64,000 nt of DNA from Gentiana macrophylla (lineage: Eukaryota; Streptophyta; Magnoliopsida; Gentianales; Gentianaceae), in the NCBI GenBank assembly GCA_026214975.1, contig CM047805.1, positions 4,216,001-4,280,000 on the forward strand, read 5' to 3'. The notes beneath the pieces were generated by a model. The model had not been told where the DNA came from. It did not search any database and saw only the letters and a list, made by a program, of their open reading frames with translations. The translations under genes were made by a program, and so were the position numbers. Below are positions 1-11,089 of the stretch, piece after piece. Each line of letters begins with the position of its first letter. Within the stretch, counting starts at the first letter, position 1.

Positions 1-92
1 TGGGAAACGAAAAGACATTGTTGTGAATAATCTAATTTTTTATTCCTATAATATTTTAATCGTTTATGTTTTTTTTTAATATAAAGCAGCTA

Positions 93-123
93 ACACGTGT
101 CAAGTTCTCGGCTTGACACGTGT
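93..123. repeat. Short hairpin carrying two CACGTG boxes
   Basis: A 12-bp inverted repeat (acacgtgtcaag / cttgacacgtgt) is separated by 7 bp. Each arm holds CACGTG, the plant G-box core. It could fold as a hairpin or act as paired bZIP/bHLH sites. No gene start is visible nearby, so any regulatory role is unsupported. Confidence 0.5.
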
Positions 124-589
124 CAGCATAGGAAAACACCAGAAATGAAAAAAAAGTGGCAACGTGGATGATGGTTGATGCATTTGCATCTCTTCTTATA
201 ATAAATAGACTAGTGAACGTGAGCCGTGCAAGGCACGGCGGGCCCAACATAAATCGTTACCAACGATAATATCAAAAAATAGATCCCCAACGTGAAATAA
301 ATCGCGTAAGCTTAAACCGTAATAAATTCAAGACACAAGACAAAGAGAGCAAGAGAAATATATCACATTCTCTCCAAGATGTAGCTCTTTCTTAAAGACG
401 TGAAGATTGTGAATCACTCTCTCCAAAGTACTATCGGGAGTTTTCATCTACAAAATAAACTACAATATGATGTATCGGAGAACAATGTCATAAATTCGAT
501 CACTTTGAAACCGACTTTACGCAATGAACATTATAGAAAAACAATAAGCGGACCATAACTACACGGTCAAATCTCCAGGGACGCCTTAG

Positions 590-762
590 CCAGGACGGAG
601 TAATGTGTAATTCTAGGGGCTAAGCCCACCCGACAAAAAAATATTACAAGAAATGTCTACATGAAGTCAATTTGATCCATAAAATATTCTTAATCAGGTC
701 CAGCGATTTAACTCGGTATAGTCAATTAGCCCACCCAAATCGAAATTCGGCTCCGTCCCTGG
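590..762. mobile_element. Possible relic of a small non-autonomous TIR element
   Basis: An inverted motif pair, ccaggacggag at 590-600 and ctccgtccctgg at 751-762, brackets about 150 bp that also hold two similar 'agcccaccc' motifs. Such ends resemble short non-autonomous elements of plants. I could not define clean target-site duplications, so this is weak. Confidence 0.25.
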
Positions 763-1215
763 CCTTAGCAGGATCATTAATATGCTTGAAAATAGGTTTT
801 CTCATTTTCTATACGACATTTCTCTTTCTTATCATTAATGAATACGTTATTGATATCGTGTTAATTCATTTGGTGGAGAAAAAAAAACACGTGTCAAACG
901 GTCTATTGAATATAAAAAAGTGATTTGATATTCCAACGTCAATTTTAGTGATGTTCGTATTGCAAACGGTTCCACCGACGTTATGTTGTTCAAAATAATA
1001 AAAATATTTAATGTGTTGTCACGCACGTTACATACGCAAGACACCTTTTGACGCGGATATTTGTTTGCTCATTTTTGTTTGTATTTTATAGCTAAACTTG
1101 ACTCTTCTTCCATAGTACACTACACAGTAGAACTTCAAATCCGTCGGTCTTTCCTTTTTTTTTTTTCCCCTTTTTTGCACAAACTACTAACGGTACACGT
1201 TTGACTAAAAAAATT

Positions 1216-2540
1216 ACACGGTTTTATTCAATTGTTGTGCCGAAATCGAATCGAAAATTTTCGGTTGATTGAAATTTAAAATTGAATCCTCACTGTCTGT
1301 TGGAGGTAATAAAAATAAATCGTATCGAAATATACACTTTCGTTCGGTTTATGTAACGGATAGTCGAACAAAAAAATTTGGTTTCTATATAACGCTAACT
1401 GAAATTCCGGTTTTTACGGAAGGGAAAAAGAAACCGCTGTTAAAAAAGGAAAAAAAATGAATCGTATCGAAATTTAAAAAAAATACACGGTTTTATTCAC
1501 TTGTTGTGCTGAAATCAAATCGAAATTTTTCGGTTGATTGAAATTTTAAATTGAATCCGTATTGTGTTGGAGGTTATAAAAATAAACCGTATCGAAATAT
1601 ACACTTTGGTTCGGTTTATGTAACGGAGAGTCGAACAAAAAAATTCGGTTATACAACGCTAACCGAAATTCCGGTTTTTACCGAAGGGAAAAGAACCGCT
1701 ATTAAAAAGGGGAAAAAAATGAATCGTATCGAAATTTAAAGAAAAAAATACACGGTTTTATTCAATTGTTGTGCCAAAATCGAATCGAAAATTTTAATTT
1801 GAATGAAATTAAAAATTTGAATCCATGTTTGTTTGTTGGAAGTCTTAAAACGAATCAGATCGTAAATATATACACTTTGGTTCGGTTTAGTAATGGAGAG
1901 TCGAAAAAATTCGGTTTTATACAACGCTAATCGAAATTCAGTTTTTCTTGAAGGAAAAAAACCATTATTTAAAAAAGGAAAAAAAAATTGAATCTTATCG
2001 AAATTTAAAAAAAAAAAAATACACGGTTTTATTCAATTGGTGTGCCGAAATCGAATTGAAAATTTTCGGTTGATTGAAAGTTAAAACTGAATCCGCACTG
2101 TGTTGGAGTTCTAAAAATGAACCGTATCGAAAAATATATACACTTTGGTTCGGTTTATGCAACGGAGAGTCAAACAAAAAATTTCGGTTTCTATACAACG
2201 TTAACCGAAATTCTGGTTTTAACCGAAAGGAAAAAAAAAACCGCTGTTAAAAAAGGAAAAAAAAATTGAATCGTATTGAATTTTTTTTTAAAAAAAAATT
2301 ATATGGTTTTATTCAATTGTTGTGACGAAGTCGAATCGAAAATTTTCGGTTGATTGAAATGTAAAATTGAATCCATGATTTATGCATTGGAAGTACTAAA
2401 ATGACTCCATATCGAAATATACACTTTAGTTCGATTTATGTAGCAGTGAGTCGAAAAAAAAAAATCGATTTATATATATAACGAGATAAGCAAATCATGC
2501 TTTTTGAAAGAAAAAAAAAAAAACCATGCTGCAAAAAAAA
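1216..2540. repeat. Tandem array, about five units of roughly 270 bp
   Basis: Units begin with a variant of acacggttttattcaattg at 1216, 1486, 1750, 2021 and 2301, giving spacings of 270, 264, 271 and 280 bp. Each unit continues with conserved blocks: a cggttgattgaaa segment, a cactttggttcggttta segment, and a pair of cggttttt/aaaaaccg-type motifs. Divergence between units is substantial, mainly indels in A-runs. Short ORFs inside differ in frame between units, so the array looks non-coding. It resembles a small minisatellite or satellite-like array. Confidence 0.85.
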
Positions 2541-2633
2541 ATATATATTTGGTGTGGTGTCACATGTGCCATGCACGCCACGTGTGCAGACAATGTGAGA
2601 GAAGCCCTTAGCATCTTATAGATATAAGATATA

Positions 2634-2909
2634 CTACCTCCCATTCAAAATATAAGTCATCCTACACTTTTCTACTCATTCCATAATATGTTTCATTCAT
2701 TACATTACCAACGCAACATTTATTCTTTCTTTTCTATCTTACCCTTAATTTATTATGAATTCAACAACTTTTCATTACTTAACAACTATTATTGATTAAT
2801 GATAGTCGAGGGGTATTTTAGACATTAACATTCAAATTAATGACATTCAACCAATTCCTTAATCTGTGTGAAAACTCCTAGGATGACTTATATTTTGGAC
2901 CGGAGGTAG
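2634..2909. mobile_element. Stowaway-like MITE (Tc1/mariner type)
   Basis: The 276-bp element is flanked by TA on both sides (2632-2633 and 2910-2911). Its terminal inverted repeats run about 30 bp: the left end reads ctacctcc...aaaatataagtcatcct and the right end is its near complement, aggatgacttatatttt...ggaggtag. TA target duplication and CTACCTCC-type ends fit Stowaway MITEs mobilised by mariner-like transposases. There is no internal ORF. Confidence 0.85.
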
Positions 2910-2999
2910 TAGATAATAAAGGAAGGAAAGCTGAAGTTTGGTCTTGCCCGGGCCCGGCCACCTACCTATCAATATTGATTGCAATAAATAACAAAAACA

Positions 3000-3360
3000 A
3001 AAGCAAACATTCAACAACATTATTCAGTCAAAACGCTCTCTTCTACTTTCTTTCTCCCCCAAAAACTTCTCTTCTCTTTCTTTCTCCCTCCACCCGGAAT
3101 CCTCCACCCTAACAAAAGTAAAGCATCCACCACCCTAACCCTAAACTCATATTCATAACAACTCATGGTACGGCAGAGAGCTCCTTTGGTGCGGCGGAGA
3201 GCTCCTAAACCCTAAGCTCCTCCAAACCCAATTCCCGTCGGCTTCCACACACATACAGCTTGAATCAGCCTTACTGATTGCGTTCTGCCGCTCTGCTTCT
3301 CTTGTGCCCCGCCGCTCTGCTTCTCTTGTGCCCCGCCGCTCTGCCTTTCACACAAGGGTA
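3000..3360 (+). promoter_or_regulatory. Promoter/5' leader-like stretch with teloboxes
   Basis: A strongly pyrimidine-rich run (ctttctttctccc repeated, 3040-3095) is followed by several ccctaa/aaaccctaa telobox motifs (near 3107, 3133, 3209). The combination is typical of leaders of plant ribosomal-protein and other growth-related genes. No clear coding exon follows: the candidate ATGs lead into short, unrecognised frames. It may be the severed 5' end of a host gene whose body was displaced by the copia block starting at 4891. Confidence 0.35.
3287..3345. repeat. 24-bp tandem repeat, about 2.5 copies
   Basis: A 24-bp unit beginning gccgctctgcttctcttg occurs at 3287-3310 and 3311-3334 and partially at 3335-3345. 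It is GC-rich compared with its surroundings and lies in the leader-like segment. Confidence 0.85.
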
Positions 3361-4890
3361 TCACCGCCGCTGCTCTTGGGTAAAAAGTTGAATACTTTAG
3401 CCTTTTTTAGTGCTTTTAATCGTTCATTTTTCTCTTGTATTTTGAAAAATACATTGTATGTTAAAGGAGCTATATTTTTGAATATGGTTTTACTACAGGT
3501 GTTGTTTTGTTTTGTAAACTTAACTTGTTGAGTACATGAGAAACGATTGAGTACCATATTCAAAAATATAGATTGAAATAAAAAAACTCCGATTTTGGAT
3601 GTGTTAATCGGCTTTCGCTAGTTTCTGCACCATATTATATGAGTACCATTGCACATTTGTTTCTATTGGCAGTAGAACTGATAACTGTGTAACTTTGAAG
3701 TAGTGATGTTTTAGCTTATTTCTGCTCTTTTTGAGTGAAATGCCTATGAAATTCACTTGTTTTAGGAACAAAAGATTCTCTTGGTATGAGCAGTTATGTA
3801 TTTCTCCATATACGGAGATGGTTTTGTCGGAAAATTTGATTTTATTTTTCATTCCATGTATGAATGTCCTTCCCGTGGCCTGTGGTTCGCTTTTGTTTTG
3901 ATTGTTAACATCTTCAATTACATGATATATCACTTGAATTCTTCATGTTTTGATGTCTTTGATGAATTGTATAAAGTGTAATATTGTGTAGACATCAGTT
4001 AAATCATATGTATAAAACTTGTGTCGTATACTGTATGTCTAGGACTTCAATGTCATTAGAAATATAAACTATAATAAGTGTGATATAAGTATGTTAAATC
4101 GTTGTGATTTCATATCTTTGCGAGCCTTGGATTCTTCCTGAAAATCGCGAAAACATTTATTGCATGACTCATAAAACATGTGTTAAACTATTATGATTGT
4201 ATCTTATCACTTATTTTGCGCATACGTTAGCGTTATGTGAAAATATTTCTTGATGGCATGATATGGTATTAATATAAAGAAAAACAAGAGCAGATTTGGA
4301 GACATCTCATCTGCTGTAGTTACTCTCCTCGTGCCATCTACTGGTATTTCATGATCTGCTCTTTTATTTCCCCAACTAAAGGTTGGATGATGGTAAAATA
4401 GTGCACAACTAATTTGTAGTGTTTATCTCTTTATATACACCGTGGGATTAGGTTTGACTCTCACTGGTATGCAAGTAAACGCAGAGAAAGGAAATTTGTA
4501 GTGTTTATCTCTTTATATACACCGTGGGATTAGGTTTGACTCTCACTGGTATGCAAGTGAACGCAGAGAAAGGCAAGAAAACTGGTATATTTCCATTCAC
4601 GTTCCAAATCAACCAGCTTACTTTTTATTGCTTTATGTATATTTCTGCAGATGATCTATTTGTTGTTCCATTTGATTTACTTTTACTTTTAAGCATCAGT
4701 TCTATTTTTTATCCTTTTTTTTCAAATATTCCCTAAAAATACTGCTTAATAGACATGCTTTTATTGTTTCCTCCAGTGATTCTTTTCTAACAGTCAGTGT
4801 AGGACTCAGACGATCTTGTTACTCTTCTGCTATATGAGTGATATCATTATAGTTTCTTCTCGGTTTTTCTCCACATGTGTAAACAATGTA
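3346..4890. other. AT-rich non-coding stretch, intron-like in composition
   Basis: No convincing gene is seen here. The T-rich composition and an acceptor-like tttctgcag near 4650 would suit a long 5' UTR intron following the leader-like region, but no downstream coding exon remains before the rearranged copia block at 4891. Confidence 0.4.
4411..4573. repeat. Tandem duplication of 82 bp
   Basis: The segment starting aatttgtagtgtttatctc at 4411 is repeated at 4493 with a period of 82 bp and one visible substitution near the end (aagtaaac against aagtgaac). The near identity implies a recent duplication. Confidence 0.9.
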
Positions 4891-4944
4891 TCTAATTTAG
4901 TTGGAAGGGTGAGTATCCAACAAAGATACATTTTATAGATCTAG
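4891..4944 (-). repeat. 54-bp inverted overlap with 11601-11654
   Basis: The reverse complement of 4891-4944 equals 11601-11654 base for base by eye. The segment is the integrase region of copia B1. On either side of it the two loci diverge. It marks the two breakpoints of the split element. Confidence 0.9.
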
Positions 4945-5842
4945 GATCAAGTTTCCCTCTATGTTGTGTATGAATATGTACAAAACTTGTACAACCAAAC
5001 ACCTTTAGAGGTAAAGTGTTCAAGAGGTGTGAATGAGGATATTTTTCAGTTAACACCTCAATAGGTGTTCTGAACTTCAAAACTCTTGAGGGCATTCTAT
5101 TTATGAGATAGGTAGCAGTTAGGACTGCCTCCCCCCATAGGAACTTAGTCACTTTCATGGTGAACATGGTGCTTCTTGCCACTTCAAGAAGGTGCCTGTT
5201 TTTTCTTTCAGCCACCCCATTTTGTTGGGGGTATCTACACATGTACTGATGTGAGCAATTCCTTTTTCAGTGAAGAAGGATTTGAGACTGTTCTCAAAGT
5301 ATTCTCTGCCGTTATCTGACTTTAATACCTTGATTTCAGTATCAAATTGATTCTTTATCATGGCAAAGAAGTTTTTGAAGACAGTTCCCAATTCTGACTT
5401 CTCTTTTAAGAGGAATAACCAAGTTATCCTGCCGTGATCATCAATGAAACTTACAAACCACCTTTTGTCAGTGGTGGTTTTGTCTTTGAAGGGCCCCATA
5501 TGTCACTGTTGATAAGTGTAAAGGGTCTAGTTGGTTGATAATTGATCTTAGAAAACACAAATCGAGAATGTTTAGCAAGATGACAAATTTCACAGTGAAA
5601 AGAATCAATAGATTTTCCATTAAATAAAGTAGGGTACAATTTCTTCAAATACATAAAACTGGGATGTCCTAGTCTATAATGAAGCAACATGATATTATTA
5701 CAGCTAGGAGTAGAAACAATGCTATTAAAGCCTTTAGACAAAGACACATTAGGGTAGGTCTTGAGAATGAAAAGTCCAAACCACAACTTCAAAGATCGCC
5801 AATCATTTCCTTGAATTCAAACCACAAATTTCTGACCATTAG
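4891..5842 (-). pseudogene. Copia element B1, 5' part of pol (pre-integrase and integrase), inverted
   Basis: Read on the minus strand, the order is a GAG-pre-integrase segment (5792-5499, with an H..H..C..C zinc-finger core around LHYRLGHPS and CEICHLAKH), the integrase core (DDHGR, SDNGREY) and the integrase C-terminal part (PQQNGVAERKN, LINRMPSR, KCIFVGYSP). Frameshifts near 5480 and 5200 split it into three frames. The homology stops abruptly at 4891. Its natural continuation lies on the opposite strand from 11601, with 54 bp present at both places. No LTR or gag is attached to this piece. Confidence 0.85.
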
Positions 5843-6159
5843 TGTTAATAACAGAGAGAAGAAGAAGAAGAATAAACAATATCTTATTCATTGATTGATT
5901 AGTATACAAACCAGTATTACACAGGGTATAACTAGACTGGAATAGGAAAAGGCACAAGGGCCAACGGCTAGATAAACAGCTAGCAGAATGATAGTTAATG
6001 TGCAGACTTAGGGAACCTAAGACTAACAGTTGGTACGCTTAAATATGACAGCTAGAAGATTGAAATACTTAAATGTAAGTTGTACAAAATATATTAATGT
6101 TTAGGGGTAAATATATATGATGTCATAACAGATATAATGTCATCATATATATTCTGACA
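5843..6159 (-). repeat. 3' LTR of copia element B2
   Basis: The 317-bp segment has ends TGTTA...TGACA (plus-strand reading) and lies immediately downstream of the polypurine tract of the minus-strand B2 pol gene. On the minus strand it begins TGTCAGAATATA. It abuts the B1 fragment on its low-coordinate side. Its 5' partner LTR is not present, because B2 is truncated. Confidence 0.75.
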
Positions 6160-6169
6160 CTCCCCCTCA
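6160..6169 (-). other. Polypurine tract of copia B2
   Basis: The minus strand reads GAGGGGGAG directly before the LTR start TGTCAG. This is the usual plus-strand priming site of plant copia elements. Confidence 0.8.
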
Positions 6170-7639
6170 AGCTGGAGAGTATGGATTGAACATTCCCAGC
6201 TTGCACTTGAGGTTCTGAAATAGCTTGTTAGGCAAAGCTTTGGTGAAGATATCAGCTAACTGTCCTTTGGATTGGATGAAGGGTGTGCATATCAGTCCAC
6301 TTTCAATCTTCTCCTTAATAAAGTGTCGGTCAACTTCAATATGTTTCGTTCTGTCATGTTGAATTGGATTATGGGCCATGTTGATTGTTGACTTGTTGTC
6401 ACGATATAGCTTCATAGGTTTTTTCCATAGAATTTTTAGATCTTCCAGAATAATTTTGATCCAAATCAACTCACAGATTCCGGTAGCCATAGCTCTAAAT
6501 TCTGCTTCAGCACTTGATCTTGTAACAACATTCTGTTTTTTGCTTCTCCAAGTAACCATGTTGCCTCCAAGATATACACAATACCCTGAAGTTGATCTTC
6601 TGTCATCAATGCATCCTGCATAATCAGCATCAGTAAATATCTCCAGGTTCATCTTGTCATGCTTTTGAAATAGGATTCCACTTCCTGGATTGCTCTTTAA
6701 GTACCCCAGAATTCTTTCAGCAATCAACCAGTGAGTTTCTTTTGGATTCTGCATGTACTTGCTAACAACATTAACAGCATAAGCAATATCTGGTCTAGTA
6801 TGGGCCAGATAAATTAGTTTACCAACAATCTTTTGATACAACTGAGGGTTAACAGGATTGCTTTTAGGATCATTGCTGACTTTTACATTATACTCAATAG
6901 GAGTATCCATAGGTCTACAACCAAGTTTTCCAGTTTCATTAAGAAGATCAACTATGTATTTCTGTTGTGTCATAAAAATCCCCCTTTTTGAGTAAGAAAA
7001 TTCAAGACCAAGAAAGTACCTTAGCCTTCCCAAGGATTTGATATCAAAAACAGAAAATAGGTGTTTCTTAAGTCTTTCAATTTCCTTGAGGTCACTTCCT
7101 GTGACAATTATATCATCAACATAAACAATAAGCGCACAAACTTTTCCAGGGGCAGTGTGTTTGATAAAGAGAGTGTGATCTCCTTGGCTTTGCTTGTATT
7201 GAAAGGAGGTCATAGCCTTGGTAAATCTCCCAAACCAGGCCCTTGGAGATTGTTTAAGACCATACAGAGCCTTTTTCAGTTTGCAAACTTGCCCACTTTT
7301 TGCCTCAAAACCAGGAGGAACTTGCATGTATATCTCCTCATTTAAGTCACCTTGTAGGAAGGCATTTTTCACATCAAATTGTTGTAATTCCAGTTTTGAT
7401 TCTTTCTTTAGGGATAAAAGAATTCTAATGGTGTTCATTTTAGCAACTGGGGCAAAAGTGTCAAAGTAATCTATACCATAGGTTTGAGTGTAACCTTTTG
7501 CAACAAGTCTAGCCTTATACCTTTCTATGGATCCAGCATAATTGTATTTAATGGTAAAAATCCACCTACAACCAACAGGTTTGATATCCTTAGGAGGGTT
7601 GCATATTGTCCAGGTTTTGTTTTTCTCTAGGGCTGTCAT
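6167..7639 (-). CDS. Copia B2 reverse transcriptase / RNase H (pol 3' part)
   Basis: An uninterrupted 490-aa frame contains RT motifs (CRWIFTIKY, YKARLVAKGYTQ, FDVKNAFLQGDL, LYGLKQSPRAW, catalytic YVDDIIVTG), then the RNase H domain (FTDADYAG, SSAEAEFRAM, KHIEVDRHFIKEKI) and the C-terminal LADIFTKALP. It ends at the polypurine tract, as is normal for copia polyproteins. The upstream linker (7640-8126) and the integrase (8127-8760) are in other frames, so this is the intact tail of a broken polyprotein, not a free-standing gene. It is the longest unbroken copia pol frame in the 5' third of the window. Confidence 0.9.
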   Translation of the reverse strand: MTALEKNKTWTICNPPKDIKPVGCRWIFTIKYNYAGSIERYKARLVAKGYTQTYGIDYFDTFAPVAKMNTIRILLSLKKESKLELQQFDVKNAFLQGDLNEEIYMQVPPGFEAKSGQVCKLKKALYGLKQSPRAWFGRFTKAMTSFQYKQSQGDHTLFIKHTAPGKVCALIVYVDDIIVTGSDLKEIERLKKHLFSVFDIKSLGRLRYFLGLEFSYSKRGIFMTQQKYIVDLLNETGKLGCRPMDTPIEYNVKVSNDPKSNPVNPQLYQKIVGKLIYLAHTRPDIAYAVNVVSKYMQNPKETHWLIAERILGYLKSNPGSGILFQKHDKMNLEIFTDADYAGCIDDRRSTSGYCVYLGGNMVTWRSKKQNVVTRSSAEAEFRAMATGICELIWIKIILEDLKILWKKPMKLYRDNKSTINMAHNPIQHDRTKHIEVDRHFIKEKIESGLICTPFIQSKGQLADIFTKALPNKLFQNLKCKLGMFNPYSPA

Positions 7640-8164
7640 TTCTTCAATTATAGCTTGTTTCCATCTTTTTATCAGACAGGGCTTCCTTTACAGAATTAGG
7701 TACCTTGTTGTTTTCCAGATTAGATAGAAAGGCTTTGTGCTTTAGAGATAGGTTTTCATAGGTGTGAAAAGTCCTAATAGGATGATTAGTGCAGGCCTTT
7801 TTTTTCTTTCCTCTTAGCAATAGGAAGGAAGAGATCAGTAGGTATGTCCTTATTTTGAGTTGTTTCAGGTTGATCAGGTTCTTTCTCAGGTTCCTTGGGT
7901 GGTTCTAGACTATTAAGGTTATCTTGACTGGTTTGGTTTTCATTACAAGGATCTTTATCAGAAAATAAAGGTTTTGTTGAGGGACCGGGTTCATCACTCT
8001 TACTATTCTTACCCTTTTTTCTATGGTAAGTTTGTTGAGGGGTACATATTTCCCTTCTCCTAGGAGTCCTTTCAAGTTGAACACTATCTTGTTCTATTTC
8101 CAGTTCAACATTGGTATTTTGTTTTCCTATGGTTCCAGAAGATTCAAGGAGGATGAGATCCCTT
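7640..8164 (-). pseudogene. Copia B2 integrase-RT linker, frame-broken
   Basis: This is the variable low-complexity linker between integrase and RT. It is Ser/Glu/Pro-rich in translation and contains stops and frame changes. It holds no catalytic motif. It links the RT frame to the integrase frame and marks where the inverted-repeat arm begins (8165). Confidence 0.6.
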
Positions 8165-8760
8165 GAATCATTGTAGGTATTCTCCCCCTGAGAATAGGTA
8201 AGGTATACTTAGAGTAGAAATTGGCTTCTTCATCAAAAGTGACATCCTTAGATACAAAGGTTCTTTTGGATGTAGGATGATAGCATTTGTACCCTTTTTG
8301 GGTAGGTGAATACCCAATAAAGATACACTTATGGGCTCTAGGGTCCAACTTGTCTCTATTGTGTGCATATATATGCACAAAGGCAACACAACCAAAAATC
8401 CTAGGAGTGAGACCCTGGGAGATATGAAAATCAGGATAGGATTTCTGTAGGATATCTGTAGGACTTAGGTTCCCTAGGGTTTTTGATGGTAATCTGTTTA
8501 TCAAGTAGGCAGATGTCAACAAGGCTTCACCCCAGTAGTGTTTTGGAACATTCTTTTGAAATAGGAGCGTTCTAGTGATATTTAAGAGATGGCCATTTTT
8601 CCTTTCAGCCACCCCATTTTGTTGTGGGGTGTGCACAGGAAGATTCATGGATAATGCCTTCAGTTGTGAAAAAAAGGCTTAGGGTAGAGTTAAAGAAATC
8701 CTTAGTGTAGTGAATTTTGTCAAGAGTCTGACTGCACACTTAATAGTAGTTCCAAACAGA
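8127..8760 (-). pseudogene. Copia B2 integrase, C-terminal part (in left palindrome arm)
   Basis: On the minus strand the frame carries HTPQQNGVAERKN, HYWGEALLTSAYLINRLP, KCIFIGYSPTQKGYKC and FVSKDVTFDEEA, all copia integrase C-terminal motifs. Upstream, the catalytic core is broken near 8700-8760, and homology ends where the non-copia arm sequence begins. The same segment reappears on the plus strand at 11014-11600. Confidence 0.85.
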
Positions 8761-9855
8761 TTTTCAACAAGTTTCACTACACTAAGGATTTTGTCAAACT
8801 CTTGACAAGCATGCTTTGACCAAACTAAAACCCGCTAAAAGCATTAAATCGAACACATGGTATGCAGTCTCTCTTACCAAAACAAGCCTCCGACCTCGAT
8901 TGCAGGCGCCACCAGAAATCGTTGAAATGGTTCAATGCACCAAAAACTCTATACATACACTTAAGAATTATGATACACCTACAAAATAAAATCCTATTTC
9001 CCCTCTACCCTAGCCCTTTGCTTCAAGCAAAAAAGAAGGAACATGAAGTTCTCATAATATATCCAATACTCAACCTAACAATTCCGATTAACAAATCGAA
9101 GAATTTGGTGAATCTAAGACTAAACAACTCCCTCGACCTTATTTTTCTCCTTTATCACTTTCACAAATTAATAAAAATAAAGACACAGAACATTCTTTTT
9201 TTTAACATCAAAGTGAGAATTTTATTGATATAGATTAGAAAGGTGCTAGTTACCGAGTAATCAAGAGTACAAAGTACAAAGAACCAGAATAAAGAAAAAC
9301 AACCTAAACCTCAAAACATTAAAAGAACGAAGCAAAAGCAGAAAAAGTTGTCACTTATAAAACTAAGGAAAACAAGAGATTGTATTGTATCAAGCAGAGA
9401 AACACAAAGAGGCGACATCAGAAAACACATATCGAGATAAGCGAGCAAACAACGATGCCCACTACAAAGACATCGTTGAACCTCACTCAAACAAGTGGTT
9501 ATCATACATCTGATCAGCCTAGCGATCGATATAATAAGCACACTAGTTAAACGAGAGGTAATGTAATCGACTTGTGAAAACTTCGATTTACAATAAATCT
9601 AACAAAGAAAGCGAAAAATCAAAATGGTAACCTTTAATGACATCGGATTGGCGGAGTGCTTGAGCACAGAGAACCAGAGCGCCGAGAAGAAGGCGTCGTC
9701 GTCGAGCGAAGCGGCGGCGTGGTAGAAAGATCAGAAGCAGAGGCGTCCAGGGCTTTTTCACTATGTTTCCTCTTCACCCTTAAACTAGCGGTAAAGAAAT
9801 GGCATTTCCCAATTCTTTTATTTATTTATTTATTTATTTTATTTCCTTCATTTTT
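8165..9855. repeat. Left arm of a 3.4-kb fold-back (inverted repeat)
   Basis: This arm is the reverse complement of 9925-11601 with scattered differences. From outside to centre it holds the B2 integrase C-terminus, a 651-bp non-copia unit with a LINE 3' tail, and a GC-richer segment (9656-9770) ending in A/T-rich sequence. Its outer edge lies inside the B2 pol gene at gaatcattgt (8165-8174). Confidence 0.9.
9195..9440 (-). mobile_element. LINE 3' tail (5'-truncated), left arm copy
   Basis: On the minus strand this ends in an AATAAA-like signal (caataaaattctc) and a short A-tract, preceded by a T-rich 3' UTR-like sequence. It looks like the end of an L1-type LINE or a retroposed transcript. 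Copies lie at about 10361-10580 (plus, right arm) and 16054-16275 (plus). Confidence 0.5.
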
Positions 9856-9924
9856 TTGGTCGGTCGGTTTTGTTTTGAAAAATTTTGTTCACCGGTGAGA
9901 AGAGGCGACACAAGCTCTTGTAAT
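9856..9924. other. Loop of the fold-back
   Basis: About 69 bp lie between the two arms, with no inverted counterpart. The short loop would let a transcript across the locus fold into a hairpin of about 1.7 kb. Confidence 0.75.
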
Positions 9925-10360
9925 AAAAATGAAGGAAATAAAAATAAATAAAAAATAAAAGAATTGGGAAATCTTCTGTCATTGCGCTTTGTTTATGGTA
10001 GTAAGAGAAACACATAGTGAAAAAGCCCTGGACGCCTGCTCTGGATCTTTCTACCACGCACGCTCCGCGCTTCGACGACGTCTTCTCCGCGCCTGGTTCT
10101 CTAGCTCAAGCACTCCGCCAATCCGACAAAAGGTTACCATTTTGATTTTTCGCTTTTCTTTGTTAGGATTTATTGTAAATCGAAGTTTTCACAAGTCGAT
10201 TACATTACCTCTCGCTTGACTATTGTGCTTATTATATCCATCGCTAGGCTAGGATCAGTATGTAGATAGCACTTGTTTGAGTGAGGTTCAACAGTGTCTG
10301 TCTTTTTTTGTAGTGGGCATCGTTGTTTGCTCACCTATCTCGATATGTGTTTTCAGTGTC

Positions 10361-10580
10361 GCCTCTTTGTGTTTCGGCTCTTTGATACAATACAATCTCT
10401 TGTTTTCCTTAGTTTTATAAGGGACAACTTTTCTGTTTTTGCTTCGTTCTTTTTAATGTTTTGAGGTTTAGGTTGTTTTTCTTTATTCTGGTTCTTTGTA
10501 TTTTGTACTCTTGATTACTCGGTAACTAGCACCTTTCTAATCTATATCAATAAAATTCTCACTTTGATCTTAAAAAAAAG
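10361..10580 (+). mobile_element. LINE 3' tail (5'-truncated), right arm copy
   Basis: A T-rich 3' UTR-like sequence with caataaaattctcac and a following A-run (10569-10577) marks the retroposed end. The downstream sequence from 10580 is also shared with the third copy at 16275, so the insertion predates the duplications. Confidence 0.5.
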
Positions 10581-10993
10581 AATGTTCTGTGTCTTTATTT
10601 TTATTAATTTGTGAAAGTGATAAAGGAAAAGAAAGAAAAATAAGGCCGAGGGAGTTGTTTAGTCTTAGGTTCACCAAATTCTTCGATTTGTTAATCGGAA
10701 TTGTTAGGTTGAGTATTGGATATATGATGAGAACTTCCTGTTCCTTCTTTTTTGCCTGAAGCAAGGGGCTAGGGTAGAGGGGAAATAGGATTTTATTTTG
10801 TAGGTGTATCATAATTCTTAAGTGTATGTATAGAGTTTTTGGTGCATTGAACCATTTCAACGATTTCTGGTGGCGCCTGCAATCGGGGTCGGAGGCTTGT
10901 TTTGGTAAGGAGACTGTGCATACCATGTGTTCGATTTAATGCTTTTAGGCAGGTTTTAGTTTGGTCAAAGCATGCTTGTCAAGAGTTTGACAA

Positions 10994-11089
10994 AATCCTT
11001 AGTGTAGTGAAACTTGTTGAAAATCTGTTTGGAACTACTATTAAGTGTGTGCAGTCAGACTCTTGACAAAATTCACTACACTAAGGATT
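10994..11089. repeat. Small nested inverted repeat at the edge of copia homology
   Basis: The 18-mer aatccttagtgtagtgaa (10994-11011) recurs in inverted form at 11072-11089. The pair encloses about 60 bp of integrase-derived sequence. The mirror arm carries the same arrangement near 8677-8772. It sits exactly where non-copia sequence gives way to copia integrase. Confidence 0.75.

Noticed and set aside
3604..3933. 109-aa minus-strand ORF in the AT-rich stretch
   Set aside because: It has no recognisable motif, no splice or promoter context and composition like non-coding sequence.
9656..10219. Open frames in the centre of the fold-back
   Set aside because: The arms give unrelated short frames on opposite strands and no known domain; the GC-richer segment may be a leader-like capture but is not supported as coding.
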